DNA from: Nonomuraea roseoviolacea subsp. carminata
Lineage (GTDB): Bacteria > Actinomycetota > Actinomycetes > Streptosporangiales > Streptosporangiaceae
NCBI RefSeq assembly: GCF_024172185.1
Contig: NZ_JAMZEC010000001.1
Coordinates: forward strand, 6,541,001-6,605,000
Length of the DNA stretch: 64,000 bases
Direction of reading: 5' to 3'
Shown: positions 16,531-24,762 of the stretch, one piece after another
Numbering within the stretch: position 1 is the stretch's first letter
How the letters are laid out: each line of letters opens with the position of its first letter
Notes under the pieces: generated by a model
What the model saw: the letters and a program-made list of their open reading frames with translations, nothing else
What the model was told of the DNA's origin: nothing
Database searches by the model: none
Translations under genes and position numbers: made by a program

Positions 16531-17114
16531 CTTCTGCAAGGTCGCTGGAACTGCTCATGACCCGCCCGCCCAAGGAACGGGCCGACGCCTCGCGCAACCG
16601 CGCCGCCGTGCTGGACGCCGCCGCCCGGCTGTTCGCCGAGCACGGGGTGGAGGGGGTGTCCATGGACCAGATCGCCGCCGCGGCCGGTGTCGGCAAGGGC
16701 ACGCTGTTCCGCCGCTTCGGCGACAAGGCGGGGCTGGCGGTGGCGCTGCTGGACGCCCGGGAGCGGACGCTGCAGGAGGGGATCCTGCACGGGCCGCCCC
16801 CGCTGGGGCCGGGCGCGGAGCCCGCCGAGCGCCTGGCGGCCTTCGCCGACGCGTACCTCGACTACCTGCTGGAGCACCTGGCCGTGATCCGCATGTCGGA
16901 GTCCAGTTCGCCCGGCGCCCGCTACCGGCTGGGGGCGTACCGGTTCTGGCACCGGCACGTGGCGATCCTGCTCGACGGCTCGCCCGACCCTGAGCACGCC
17001 GCCCACGTGCTGCTGGCCGCGTTGTCCGCCGTGCACGTGACGGCGCTCCTGCCGGAGCTCGGCGAGCGCCGCATCCGGGAAGGGGTGCTCCGGCTGGCCA
17101 AGGCCCTGCGCTGA
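16500..17114 (+). CDS. TetR-family regulator
   Basis: 204 residues. An extended N-terminus precedes the HTH (ADASRNRAAVLDAAARLFAEHGVEGVSMDQIAAAAGVGKGTLFRRFGDKAGL, about 27-78), a type common in actinobacterial regulators of oxidoreductases. A C-terminal all-helical ligand domain follows. ATG 16500 lies between the two operator copies; an internal ATG (16557, just before TRPPKERADASRN) would leave both operators upstream of the coding region and is a real alternative. Likely autorepressed, and probably controls the divergent rhodanese and, judging by motif identity, the azoreductase operon at 57.6 kb. Confidence 0.92.
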   Translation: MAKDDTGPQSASARSLELLMTRPPKERADASRNRAAVLDAAARLFAEHGVEGVSMDQIAAAAGVGKGTLFRRFGDKAGLAVALLDARERTLQEGILHGPPPLGPGAEPAERLAAFADAYLDYLLEHLAVIRMSESSSPGARYRLGAYRFWHRHVAILLDGSPDPEHAAHVLLAALSAVHVTALLPELGERRIREGVLRLAKALR

Positions 17115-17206
17115 GGTCCACTGACGGCTCCTCCGCGGGCGACGCTGAGGTGCCCTGACGGCTCGCCTCGGTCCAGGCCGAGGCCGAGGCCGGGGTGCCC
17201 CGAGGC

Positions 17207-17944
17207 TCAGCCCAGGGTGGAGAAGGTGGCCTCCGGCTCGTCCCGCTTCGTCAGCAGGCCCCACGCGGCCTCGGCGATCTCGTCGGGGTCGAGGGTCCGC
17301 GCCGCGAGGTCGCCGAACGTCCCGGGCTGGGAGGTGATCATGCGGTGGATGTCGCCGCGCTCGACGAGCCCGCCGATGGTCAGCAGGCCCGCGTACACGC
17401 CGGTTCCCGCGAGCCCCGCGTTCAGGGTCAGGACGTAGCCGCGCAGCGCCGCCGAGGAGACGGCCAGGGCACCGAGCGGCGGCATGGGGACGGCCCCGCT
17501 CAGCCCGCCCGCGAACAGCAGCCCGCCGCGCCCGCGTTCGAGCATGCCCGGCAGCACCTCGCCGACCGCGGCGACGGCCGGGTACACCCAGCCCTCCACC
17601 GCCTCCCGCACGCCCTCGACGTCGGCCCGCGTGATCGGCACGGGCATGGCGGCCGGGTCGGCCGCGCCGGGGCCGAAGTAGAGCACCTCGACCGGACCGT
17701 GCCGGTCGGTGATCGCGCCGAAGGCGGCGGAGAGGGCGCCGAGGTCGCGCGCGTCCGCCGCGTGCGCGCTGCCCCGCACGCCCTCGGCCGCCAGCTCGGC
17801 CACGTACCCGGGGTGCCGGGCCGCGTTGCGCGACACCAGCGCCACGGTGTGGCCCGCGCGGCCGAGCCGCCGGGCGACGGACATGCCGAGCCCGGGGCCG
17901 GCTCCGACGACGACGGCCGGGCCACGGGAGGAGGAAGTGGACAT
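17207..17944 (-). CDS. SDR-family protein lacking the canonical YxxxK
   Basis: 245 residues with a Rossmann nucleotide-binding start, AVVVGAGPGLGMSVARRLGRAGHTVALVSRN (glycines at about 14-20), an acidic residue at the adenine pocket (AADARDL) and FGPGAAD in place of the usual NNAG. Where an SDR should have Ser followed by Tyr-x-x-x-Lys, this protein reads SGAVPMPPLGALAVSSAALRGY, with no YxxxK. It may be a nucleotide-sensing or non-catalytic SDR, or use other residues. AAAGGG lies 8 bases before the ATG. Two strong inverted repeats lie upstream. Confidence 0.82.
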   Translation of the reverse strand: MSTSSSRGPAVVVGAGPGLGMSVARRLGRAGHTVALVSRNAARHPGYVAELAAEGVRGSAHAADARDLGALSAAFGAITDRHGPVEVLYFGPGAADPAAMPVPITRADVEGVREAVEGWVYPAVAAVGEVLPGMLERGRGGLLFAGGLSGAVPMPPLGALAVSSAALRGYVLTLNAGLAGTGVYAGLLTIGGLVERGDIHRMITSQPGTFGDLAARTLDPDEIAEAAWGLLTKRDEPEATFSTLG

Positions 17945-17981
17945 GAGTCACCCTTTCTGCGCGTCTGCGGCCACACCGGAT

Positions 17982-18050
17982 AACTTGAGGGTTGTCTCAA
18001 GTTGTGTGGCATGCGGACGCTAACACGAACTTGAGGATGTCCTCAAGTTC
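17982..18050 (-). promoter_or_regulatory. Twin inverted-repeat operators upstream of the SDR gene
   Basis: Site A: AACTTGAG (17982-17989) and its complement (17996-18003), 6-base spacer. Site B: an 11-base arm GAACTTGAGGA (18027-18037) and its complement (18040-18050) with only TG between. On the minus strand TTGAGG inside site B is 17 bases from TTAGCG, a usable -35/-10 pair, so site B would cover the -35 box and site A would lie downstream of the transcription start. No regulator gene is adjacent on this side. Confidence 0.6.
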
Positions 18051-18067
18051 GGTGCCCGAGAGGGATG

Positions 18068-18502
18068 TCAGCCGATCGTGAAGTGCAGGCGCGTCGAGGT
18101 GCCACCCGCGTGGACGTGCCGGCGCACCACGTCGGTGATCTCGTCCACGAGCATCAGCCCGTGCCCGCGCGACTCCAGGTCGGGAGGCGGCACCCGCACC
18201 GCGGCGCCGAAGCGGCCGTCGTCGTCGATCTGGCACACCAGCGAGCCGCGCTCGACCCACATGGTGATCACGCAGCCGCCCGTGGCATGCTCGAAGGAGT
18301 TGGTCGCGACCTCGTTGACCGCGAGGACCACGCGTTCGACGCGCAGGTCGGGCAGCCCGGCCGACCGGGCGACCCGGGTGGCGAAGGCCCGCACGTCCTC
18401 CAGCTCGCCGACGCTCCTGAACGCGCGCCGGCGCGCGGCGGCGGGAGGGGCGGGAAGGGGCCGGTCGGGCATCGCCGCCGCCTTCTCGGGGGTCGGGTTC
18501 AT
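18068..18502 (-). CDS. RsbW-like ATP-binding regulator (anti-sigma/serine kinase fold)
   Basis: 144 residues, a GHKL (HATPase_c_2) domain as in RsbW/SpoIIAB. The N box is VVLAVNEVATNSFEHA (about 66-81), the G1-type box is a degenerate DDDGRFG, and ESRGHGLMLVDEITD is the G2 lid (about 113-127). It starts at ATG 18502, overlapping the upstream MEDS-STAS stop by four bases (ATGA). In actinomycetes such pairs form partner-switching modules: the kinase binds a sigma factor or phosphorylates a STAS partner. The coupled upstream STAS protein is the natural partner; no sigma factor gene is adjacent. Confidence 0.87.
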   Translation of the reverse strand: MNPTPEKAAAMPDRPLPAPPAAARRRAFRSVGELEDVRAFATRVARSAGLPDLRVERVVLAVNEVATNSFEHATGGCVITMWVERGSLVCQIDDDGRFGAAVRVPPPDLESRGHGLMLVDEITDVVRRHVHAGGTSTRLHFTIG

Positions 18503-19386
18503 GCCTGGCTCCTCGTGGCGCAGGCCGCGTGGGCCCGGGCCGGGTCGATCACCGCCAGCAGCTCGGCCAGAGCCGGGCGGGCCCCGCGCAGCACGAGCCG
18601 TCCCGGCGCGGCGGCGGCCGCGCTCGCCAGCAGACGGGCGATGCCGGTGTCGGCGAACGTCAGCTCCGCCAGGTCCACGACGAGAGGCGCGGCCCCGTCG
18701 GGCAGGAACCGGGCGTCGGCCACGAGGTCGTGCAGCACGCTCGCCAGGGCCTCGCTGTTGCTGCGGTCGGCGGCCCCGGCCAGCCGCAGCCCCTCGCAAT
18801 CCCGGCGGACGCGCAGCATCGGCGCCCACTCCTCGTGGGCGCCCGCCCCCGCCCGCGCCGTGGCCGGGTGGGCGGCGCTGATGTGGTCCAGCTCGGCACT
18901 GGTGAACAGCCGCCGGTCGTAGCAGCACAACGCCATCACGTAGCCGCCCGCGAAGATCCGGTTGGCCTGCGCCTCGTACCAGGCGAGCCGCTCGACGCCG
19001 GGCGTGGCGCGGACCGTCCAGCCCATGTCGGCGGCGACCCGCAGCGCGCTGTAGCCCTGCCCGCGCGCCCGCGCGATCGCGGCCCGCCAGCCGTCCAGGG
19101 CCCGCTCCGCATCGAACGCGCCGCCCGCGAGGTAGGACTTCTCGGCGGTCGTCACCTGGAGCTGGCCGGTGCGCTCCGGCTCGCGCACCTCCACGCCGTA
19201 CGCCTGCGCCGCCGCCAGGAACGCGTCGGGCAGGAAGGTGTCGGTGAGGTACAGGACCTGCTCACCCCGCGCGAGACCGCCGCGCAGGAAACGGACCAGG
19301 GCCGACAGATGGCGCTCGTGGTCGTCGAACGTCCAGCAGACGTGATCGCCGGGGAGCAGGTGGTCGACCGTTGTGGGATGTGCCAT
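18499..19386 (-). CDS. MEDS-domain sensor with C-terminal STAS domain
   Basis: 295 residues. The N-terminal MEDS domain (about 1-180) has HLLPGDHVCWTFDDHERHLSALVRFLRGGLARGEQVLYLTD, the DcmR-type sensory region with its conserved His-Cys pair, and YEAQANRIFAGGYVMALCCYDRRLF near its end. The C-terminal STAS-like domain (about 205-290) contains LVVDLAELTFADTGIARLL, the position at which anti-anti-sigma factors carry the phosphorylatable Ser/Thr. It fuses signal sensing and partner switching in one chain and is coupled to the RsbW-like gene. Confidence 0.83.
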   Translation of the reverse strand: MAHPTTVDHLLPGDHVCWTFDDHERHLSALVRFLRGGLARGEQVLYLTDTFLPDAFLAAAQAYGVEVREPERTGQLQVTTAEKSYLAGGAFDAERALDGWRAAIARARGQGYSALRVAADMGWTVRATPGVERLAWYEAQANRIFAGGYVMALCCYDRRLFTSAELDHISAAHPATARAGAGAHEEWAPMLRVRRDCEGLRLAGAADRSNSEALASVLHDLVADARFLPDGAAPLVVDLAELTFADTGIARLLASAAAAAPGRLVLRGARPALAELLAVIDPARAHAACATRSQA

Positions 19387-19557
19387 GGACAGCGTCTCGC
19401 CTTCGGGGGTGCGGCAGGACGGTCAGGCGTCAGGAGAGCCTGGCGGCCGCAGCGGGTTCCTGCCCGCCCACACCCTAACAACACCACCGCCGTCCGAGCG
19501 GGCGGCGCCGCCCCCGAGCAGGGCGGCGCCCCATCGGACCGGCCGTCGGACCGGCCG

Positions 19558-20424
19558 TCAGGACCGCAGGACGACCTCGGCGAAGCGCGCCTTCATGGTG
19601 GCCAGCACCTCGTCCGGGTCGGCCGCCCAGACGTCGGCGTTGAAGATCTCGACCTCCACGTCCCCCGTGTAGCCGGCCTCCCGCACGGCCCGGGTGATCG
19701 GCGCGAAGTCGATCACGCCGTCGCCCATCATGCCGCGTCCGAGCAGCACGTCGGCCGGCAGCGGGTGCAGGAAGTCGCACACCTGGTACGAGGCGATCCG
19801 CGCGCCGGCGCGGGCGATCTGCTCGAACAGCCGCGGGTCCCACCACACGTGGAAGGTGTCGACCACCACCCCGACCTGCTCCACCGGGTACGGCAGGCAC
19901 AGGTCCACGGCCTGCTCCAGGGTGGACAGGACGGCCCGGTCCGCGCAGTACATCGGGTGCAGCGGCTCCAGCGCCAGTTTCACGCCCCGCTCGCCCGCGT
20001 ACGGCGCGAGCTCGGCCAGCCCCTCCGCCACCCGCTCCCGGGCCCCGGCGACGTCCCGGGACACCGGGCCGGACAGCGGCTCGCCCGGCGCCACCCCGGG
20101 CAGCCCGCCCACCACCATGACCAGGCAGGCCGCGCCCAGCTCGGCCGCCTCGTCCACGGCCCGCCGGTTGTCCTCCAGCGCCGCGGCGAAGGCCCGGCGG
20201 CCCTGCTCGCCCGGCAGCCCGCCGGCCGTGAGGAAGCCGCCCCGGCACAGCGACGACACCCGCAGCCCGGCCGCGCGCACCAGCTTGACCGACTCGGCCA
20301 GCCCCTGGTGGGCCACCTCCTGCCGCCACAGGCCGATGGCCTCCAACCCGTGCCGCACGCACCCGTCGACGGCCTCGGCCACCGTCCAGCGCCTGGTGGT
20401 CCACTGGTTGAGGGAGAGGTTCAC
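19558..20424 (-). CDS. Sugar phosphate isomerase/epimerase family protein
   Basis: 288 residues, TIM barrel of the AP-endonuclease-2 superfamily. MNLSLNQWTTRRWTVAEAVDGCVRHGLEAIGLWR opens the barrel. LALEPLHPMYCADRAVLSTLEQAVDLC (about 145-170), GVVVDTFHVWWDP (about 180) and VEVEIFNADVW (about 255) carry the metal-binding Glu, Asp and His residues expected at strand ends. GTG 20424 overlaps the DUF993 stop (GTGA). Third gene of a three-gene operon and probably the isomerisation step of a sugar or cyclitol breakdown route. Confidence 0.87.
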   Translation of the reverse strand: MNLSLNQWTTRRWTVAEAVDGCVRHGLEAIGLWRQEVAHQGLAESVKLVRAAGLRVSSLCRGGFLTAGGLPGEQGRRAFAAALEDNRRAVDEAAELGAACLVMVVGGLPGVAPGEPLSGPVSRDVAGARERVAEGLAELAPYAGERGVKLALEPLHPMYCADRAVLSTLEQAVDLCLPYPVEQVGVVVDTFHVWWDPRLFEQIARAGARIASYQVCDFLHPLPADVLLGRGMMGDGVIDFAPITRAVREAGYTGDVEVEIFNADVWAADPDEVLATMKARFAEVVLRS

Positions 20425-21581
20425 AGCCCGTTCACCGCCAGCAGCGCCTTCATGCGGCGCACGGCCAGCTCCGGATCGGCCAGCAGCCCGGCCCGGTCGG
20501 CCAGCCGGAACACCTCCGCCAGGTGGGTCAGCGAGCGGGCCGACTGGGCGCCGTTGACCATGGCGAACGCGTCCTGGTGGCCGTTCAGCCAGGCCAGGAA
20601 GACGATGCCGGTCTTGTAGTGGTACGTCGGCGTCTCGAAGATCTTGCGCGACAGCGGGACCGTCGGCGCCAGGATCTCGTCGTAGCGGGCCAGGTGCCGC
20701 TCGCGCTCCTCGCCGGTCGCGGCCTCGGCGGCGTCCAGCGCCCGCAGCGCCGCGGCGGCGGCCGGCGCGATCGCGTCGAAGATGCCGAGCAGCGCGTGCG
20801 AGCCCGACCTGATCAGCGACGGGTAGTTGAAGTCGTCGCCGGTGTAGAGGCGCACGCCCTCCGGCAGCGCGGCGCGCAGCGCGACCTCGTGCTCCTCGTC
20901 CAGCAGCGACACCTTCACCCCGTCCACCCTGTCCGGGTGGGCGTGGACGAGCTCCAGGAACGCGCGGGTGGCGGCGGCCACGTCCCGCGAGCCCCAGTAG
21001 CCGGCCAGCCGCGGGTCGAACATCTCGCCGAGCCAGTGCAGGATCACCGGCCGCTCGGCCAGGCCGAGCAGCTCGCCGTACACCTGGTGGTAGTCCGCGG
21101 GGCCGGCCGCCGCGCGGGCGAGCTGGCGCGAGGCCATGACGATCACGCGGGCGCCGGCCGCCTGCACGGTCTCGATCTGCTCGGCGTAGGCGGCGGTGAC
21201 GGCCTTCAGGTCGTCGGCGCCGGGGGCGTGGTCCGTGCCGGCGCCGCAGGCCACCAGCTCGGCCGGGTCGCCGAACGCGCGCGCCTCCTCGGCGCTGCGC
21301 CGGATGAGCTCCTTCGTCGCGGCCCAGTCGAGGCCCATGTTGCGCTGCGCGGTGTCCATCGCGTCGGCGACGCGCAGGCCGTGCGACCACAGGTGATGGC
21401 GGAAGCGCAGCGTGGCGTCCCAGTCGACGGCGGCGGGGGAGCCGGGCGTGTTGTCGCCGAGCGGGTCGGCCACCACGTGCGCCGCCGCGTACACGACGCG
21501 GCTCGCGGCCGGGCCGTCCGGCACGGGCCAGGCGACCGGCTCGCGCAGCTCGTACGCGCCCCCGGGCAGGTCGATCCTCAC
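20421..21581 (-). CDS. DUF993 (dihydrodipicolinate-synthase-like) protein
   Basis: 386 residues. VVYAAAHVVADPLGDN, AVDWDATLRFRHHLWSHGLRVADAMDTAQRNMGLDW and VILHWLGEMFDPRLAGYWG are typical of the DUF993 family, a TIM-barrel group related to DHDPS-type aldolases. VDGVKVSLLD may hold the Schiff-base lysine (about residue 245). GTG 21581 overlaps the upstream dehydrogenase stop by four bases. In this context it would cleave or hydrate the keto-sugar produced by the dehydrogenase; that step is inferred. Confidence 0.85.
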   Translation of the reverse strand: MRIDLPGGAYELREPVAWPVPDGPAASRVVYAAAHVVADPLGDNTPGSPAAVDWDATLRFRHHLWSHGLRVADAMDTAQRNMGLDWAATKELIRRSAEEARAFGDPAELVACGAGTDHAPGADDLKAVTAAYAEQIETVQAAGARVIVMASRQLARAAAGPADYHQVYGELLGLAERPVILHWLGEMFDPRLAGYWGSRDVAAATRAFLELVHAHPDRVDGVKVSLLDEEHEVALRAALPEGVRLYTGDDFNYPSLIRSGSHALLGIFDAIAPAAAAALRALDAAEAATGEERERHLARYDEILAPTVPLSRKIFETPTYHYKTGIVFLAWLNGHQDAFAMVNGAQSARSLTHLAEVFRLADRAGLLADPELAVRRMKALLAVNGL

Positions 21582-22723
21582 AGCTGCGGCACCTCGATCC
21601 GGCGGCCCTCGGCCGACGAGCGCAGGCCCAGCTCGGCGAGCTGCACGCCGCGGGCGCCGGCGGCGAAGTCGTACGGGAACGGCGCGTCCTCCAGGACGTG
21701 CCGGACGAACAGCTCCCACTGGATCTTGAAGCCGTTGTCGAACTCGGCGTTGTCGGGCACCTCCTGCCAGCCGTCGCGGAAGCGGGCCGTGACGGGCAGG
21801 TCGGGGTTCCAGACGGGCTTGGGGGTGGCCGCGCGGTGCTGGACCCGGCAGTTGCGCAGGCCGGCGACCGCGCTGCCCTCCGTGCCGTCCACCTGGAACT
21901 CCACCAGCTCGTCGCGGTTCACGCGCACGGTCCAGGAGGAGTTGATCTGCGCGATCACGCCGCCCTCCAGCTCGAACACCCCGTACGCGGCGTCGTCGGC
22001 CGTGGCCTGGTAGGGGTGGCCCTTCTCGTCCACCCGCCGCGGCACGTGCGTCACGGCCTGGGCGTAGACCGAGCGGACCCGGCCGAACAGGTTCTCCATG
22101 ACGTAGTGCCAGTGCGGGAACATGTCGAGCACGATGCCGCCGCCGTCCTCGGCCCGGTAGTTCCAGGACGGGCGCTGCGCCTCCTGCCAGTCGCCCTCGA
22201 ACACCCAGTAGCCGAACTCCCCGCGCACCGACAGGATCCGGCCGAAGAAGCCGCCGTCGATCAGCCGCTTCAGCTTCAGCAGGCCCGGCAGGAACAGCTT
22301 GTCCTGGACCACGCCGTTCTTCACGCCGCGCGCCGTGGCGGCCTCGGCCAGCGCCACGGCCTCCTCGACCGACTCGGCCGTGGGCTTCTCGGCGTAGATG
22401 TGCTTGCCCGCCTCGATCGCCTTCAGCACGGCCTTGACCCGGGCCGAGGTGACCTGGGCGTCGAAGTAGATCAGGTTGTCGGGGTCGGCCAGCGCGGCGT
22501 CGAGCTCGGTCGTGTGGTCGGGGATGCCGTGCCGGTCGGCCAGCTCGGCCAGCTTGGCGGCGCTGCGCCCGACGAGGACCGGGCGCAGCCTGACGCGGCT
22601 GCCGTCCGAGAGCGTGACGCCGCCCTGCTCGTTGATGGCCAGGACGGACCGGACCAGGTGCTGGCGGTATCCCATCCGTCCGGTGACGCCGTTCATCACG
22701 ACGCCGATCGTGCGCACGCTCAT
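21578..22723 (-). CDS. Gfo/Idh/MocA-family oxidoreductase
   Basis: 381 residues. The N-terminal Rossmann fold (IGVVMNGVTGRMGYRQHLVRS) departs from the usual GxGxxG but keeps a glycine-rich turn. The family catalytic motif AGKHIYAEKP occurs near 128, with VQDKLFLPGLLKLKRLID after it and DMFPHWHYVMENLFG near 208, the latter providing the conserved Asp and His of the C-terminal sheet domain. Likely an NAD(P)-dependent sugar or cyclitol dehydrogenase. First gene of the operon; AAAGGA lies 6 bases before the ATG and a perfect LacI-type operator sits about 15 bases before the start. Confidence 0.9.
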   Translation of the reverse strand: MSVRTIGVVMNGVTGRMGYRQHLVRSVLAINEQGGVTLSDGSRVRLRPVLVGRSAAKLAELADRHGIPDHTTELDAALADPDNLIYFDAQVTSARVKAVLKAIEAGKHIYAEKPTAESVEEAVALAEAATARGVKNGVVQDKLFLPGLLKLKRLIDGGFFGRILSVRGEFGYWVFEGDWQEAQRPSWNYRAEDGGGIVLDMFPHWHYVMENLFGRVRSVYAQAVTHVPRRVDEKGHPYQATADDAAYGVFELEGGVIAQINSSWTVRVNRDELVEFQVDGTEGSAVAGLRNCRVQHRAATPKPVWNPDLPVTARFRDGWQEVPDNAEFDNGFKIQWELFVRHVLEDAPFPYDFAAGARGVQLAELGLRSSAEGRRIEVPQL

Positions 22724-22736
22724 GGGGGTCCTTTCG

Positions 22737-22752
22737 GGGAAAGCGCTTTCCC
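22737..22752 (-). promoter_or_regulatory. LacI-type operator of the sugar operon
   Basis: GGGAAAGCGCTTTCCC is a perfect 16-base palindrome with the central CG step typical of LacI/GalR operators. It lies just upstream of the Gfo/Idh/MocA start, where bound repressor would block transcription. No other lacI gene is adjacent; the LacI gene at the window start is one candidate. Confidence 0.78.
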
Positions 22753-22803
22753 GAACGGTAAAGCCGAGCCGCCGGAGGCGTCAAGTGCCGTCGGCGGCTG
22801 GTG

Positions 22804-24069
22804 TTAGAGCTCGCCCTTGGTCTCCAGCCGGGCCAGGGACCGGGCCAGCGGGCGGGCGGTGAGGGAGAGCTGCCACTCGCGGACGCCGAGCTCGCGCAGC
22901 CGCTCGGCCACGCTCTCCTCGGTGATCTGCTTCGGCGGCTCCCAGGTGAGCCGCCGGACCGCGTCGGGCTGCAGGAGGTTCTCCGTCGGCATGCGGTGCT
23001 CGTCGGCCAGCGCGGCGACCACGGCGCGGGCCGCGGCCAGCCGCTTGGCGGCGGCGGGGTCGCGGTCGGGCCAGCGGTTGGCCGGCGGCGGGCCGTCGCC
23101 CGGCGTGCTCGGCTGCGGGAGCTGCGTGTCGGGAAGCGCCCGGGCCCGGCTGACCGCGCTCAGCCACTCGCTCATGTAGCGGCGGGCGCTGCGGCCGGTG
23201 AACGGCGCGATCTCCGTCAGCGCCTTCTTCGTGCGCGGCACGTCGAGGGCGGCGGCCACGATCGCCGAGTCGGGCAGCACCCGGCCGGGCGCCAGGTCGT
23301 TCTCGCGGGCGATCCGGTCGCGCATCGTCCACAGCTCGCGCACGATCGCCAGCGCCCGCACGTTGCGCACCTTGTGGATGCCGGACGTGCGCCGCCACGG
23401 GTCGGAGCGGGGGACGGCGGGCGGCGTGCGCAGCACGGCGGCGAACTCCTCGCGCGCCCACTCCAGCTTGCCCGCCTCCTCCAGCTCGGCGTGCAACCGG
23501 TCACGCAGCTCGACGAGGACCTCCACGTCGAGCGCGGCGTAGCGCAGCCAGTCCTCCGGCAGCGGCCGGGTCGACCAGTCGGCGGCCGAGTGGCCCTTCT
23601 CCAGCCGCAGCCCCAGCACCATCTCCACCATCGTGCCGAGCCCCACCCGCTCGTAGCCGAGCAGCCGGCCGGCCAGCTCGGTGTCGAACAGCGCCCGCGG
23701 CCGGAACCCGACCTCCAGCAGGCACGGCAGGTCCTGCGAGGCGGCGTGCAGCACGACCTCGGCGCCCGCCACGGCCGCGTCCAGGCCCGACAGGTCGGGG
23801 CAGGCGATCGGGTCGATCAGCGCGGTGCCCGCGCCGGCCCGGCGCAGCTGCACCAGGTAGGCGCGGTTGCCGTAGCGGTAACCGGACGCGCGCTCGGCGT
23901 CGACGGCCACCGGCCCGCTGCCGCGCTCCACCGCCGCGACCACCTCGGCCAGCGCGGCCGCGTCCGACACGACCGGCGGTATGCCCTCGCGCGGCTCCAG
24001 CAGCGGCACGACCGGGCGCTCCGCGCCGGTGGCGACGCCGCCGCTGTCCACGGTTCGTTCTTCTGTCAT
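22804..24069 (-). CDS. HRDC-domain ribonuclease D
   Basis: 421 residues. The N-terminal DEDD 3'-5' exonuclease domain has VAVDAERASG (Asp57 and Glu59), a middle motif around VLHAASQDLPCL and YAALDVEVLVELRD (Asp near 192) for the two-metal site. HRDC-type helical domains follow (about 225-310, with NDLAPGRVLPDSAIVAAA), then a C-terminal HRDC-like region from about 350. The length matches the actinobacterial RNase D form. It trims 3' ends of stable RNAs. The DUF3000 gene lies just upstream on the same strand, an arrangement I recall from other actinobacteria. Confidence 0.9.
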   Translation of the reverse strand: MTEERTVDSGGVATGAERPVVPLLEPREGIPPVVSDAAALAEVVAAVERGSGPVAVDAERASGYRYGNRAYLVQLRRAGAGTALIDPIACPDLSGLDAAVAGAEVVLHAASQDLPCLLEVGFRPRALFDTELAGRLLGYERVGLGTMVEMVLGLRLEKGHSAADWSTRPLPEDWLRYAALDVEVLVELRDRLHAELEEAGKLEWAREEFAAVLRTPPAVPRSDPWRRTSGIHKVRNVRALAIVRELWTMRDRIARENDLAPGRVLPDSAIVAAALDVPRTKKALTEIAPFTGRSARRYMSEWLSAVSRARALPDTQLPQPSTPGDGPPPANRWPDRDPAAAKRLAAARAVVAALADEHRMPTENLLQPDAVRRLTWEPPKQITEESVAERLRELGVREWQLSLTARPLARSLARLETKGEL

Positions 24070-24114
24070 GAGTTCACCGCTCTCATGACGGGGATGACGT
24101 GTCGACTGGTGCCC

Positions 24115-24762
24115 TCACTTCGTACGGTCACTCTCCGGATCTTCGCGCCTGCGGGGGAGGGGCGCCACATCGGGCGGAAGCGGCGGGATCCCCGCGGCCA
24201 CGCACATGAGGTCGCACCAGGCGGCCACGTGGCCGGAGAGGTCTTCCTGGGTGGGGGACCAGGAGGCCCGCAGCTCCAGCTCGGTGGTGACCGGGTCATC
24301 GGCCTTGTTGCCGAACCCCTCGGACACCGCCCTTGTCACCGTACCGCCGGCCGCCGAGTAGTCGGCGTGGTGGGCGTCCAGGGCCTCGGTCAGCCAGCTC
24401 CACGCCACCGGGCCGAGCAGCGGGTCGGAGGTGATCTCCGGCTCCATGTCGGCGCGCACGTAGGCCACCAGCCGGAACGGGCCGTCCCAGCCGCGCTGCC
24501 CGTCGGGGTCGTAGAGCAGGATCAGCCGGCCCACGGCCAGCTCGTCGTCGTCGCGGTAGACCGACGCGCCGACGGCGGCGGACCAGGGCGCCAGGCGCTG
24601 CGGCGCGGGCAGGTCCTCCAGCTCGATCTCCGGCCTGACCTCGACCTGGCGCAGGCTCTCGGCCGCGCGCCTGAACGCCGGGGGAGCCGGCGGCCGGTCA
24701 CTCGAGGTCATGGTCGCAGCGTAGGCCGGGGCCTGGGGGAACGGGACCACGGGGGTGCTCAT
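24115..24762 (-). CDS. DUF3000 family protein
   Basis: 215 residues, the actinobacterial DUF3000 family of unknown function: APPAFRRAAESLRQVEVRPEIELEDLPAPQRLAPWSAAVGASVY near the start, GRLILLYDPDGQRGWDGPFRLVAYVRADMEPE in the middle and ASWSPTQEDLSGHVAAWCDLMCVAAGIPPLPP near the end. ATG 24762 gives the longest reading; ATG 24711 is an alternative and neither has a strong RBS. The 45-base gap to RNase D suggests co-transcription. Confidence 0.87.
   Translation of the reverse strand: MSTPVVPFPQAPAYAATMTSSDRPPAPPAFRRAAESLRQVEVRPEIELEDLPAPQRLAPWSAAVGASVYRDDDELAVGRLILLYDPDGQRGWDGPFRLVAYVRADMEPEITSDPLLGPVAWSWLTEALDAHHADYSAAGGTVTRAVSEGFGNKADDPVTTELELRASWSPTQEDLSGHVAAWCDLMCVAAGIPPLPPDVAPLPRRREDPESDRTK

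Noticed and set aside
17982..18050. SoxR box
   Set aside because: The SoxR site is CCTCAAGTTAACTTGAGG; here the arms are arranged the other way round with different spacing, and no MerR/SoxR gene is adjacent.
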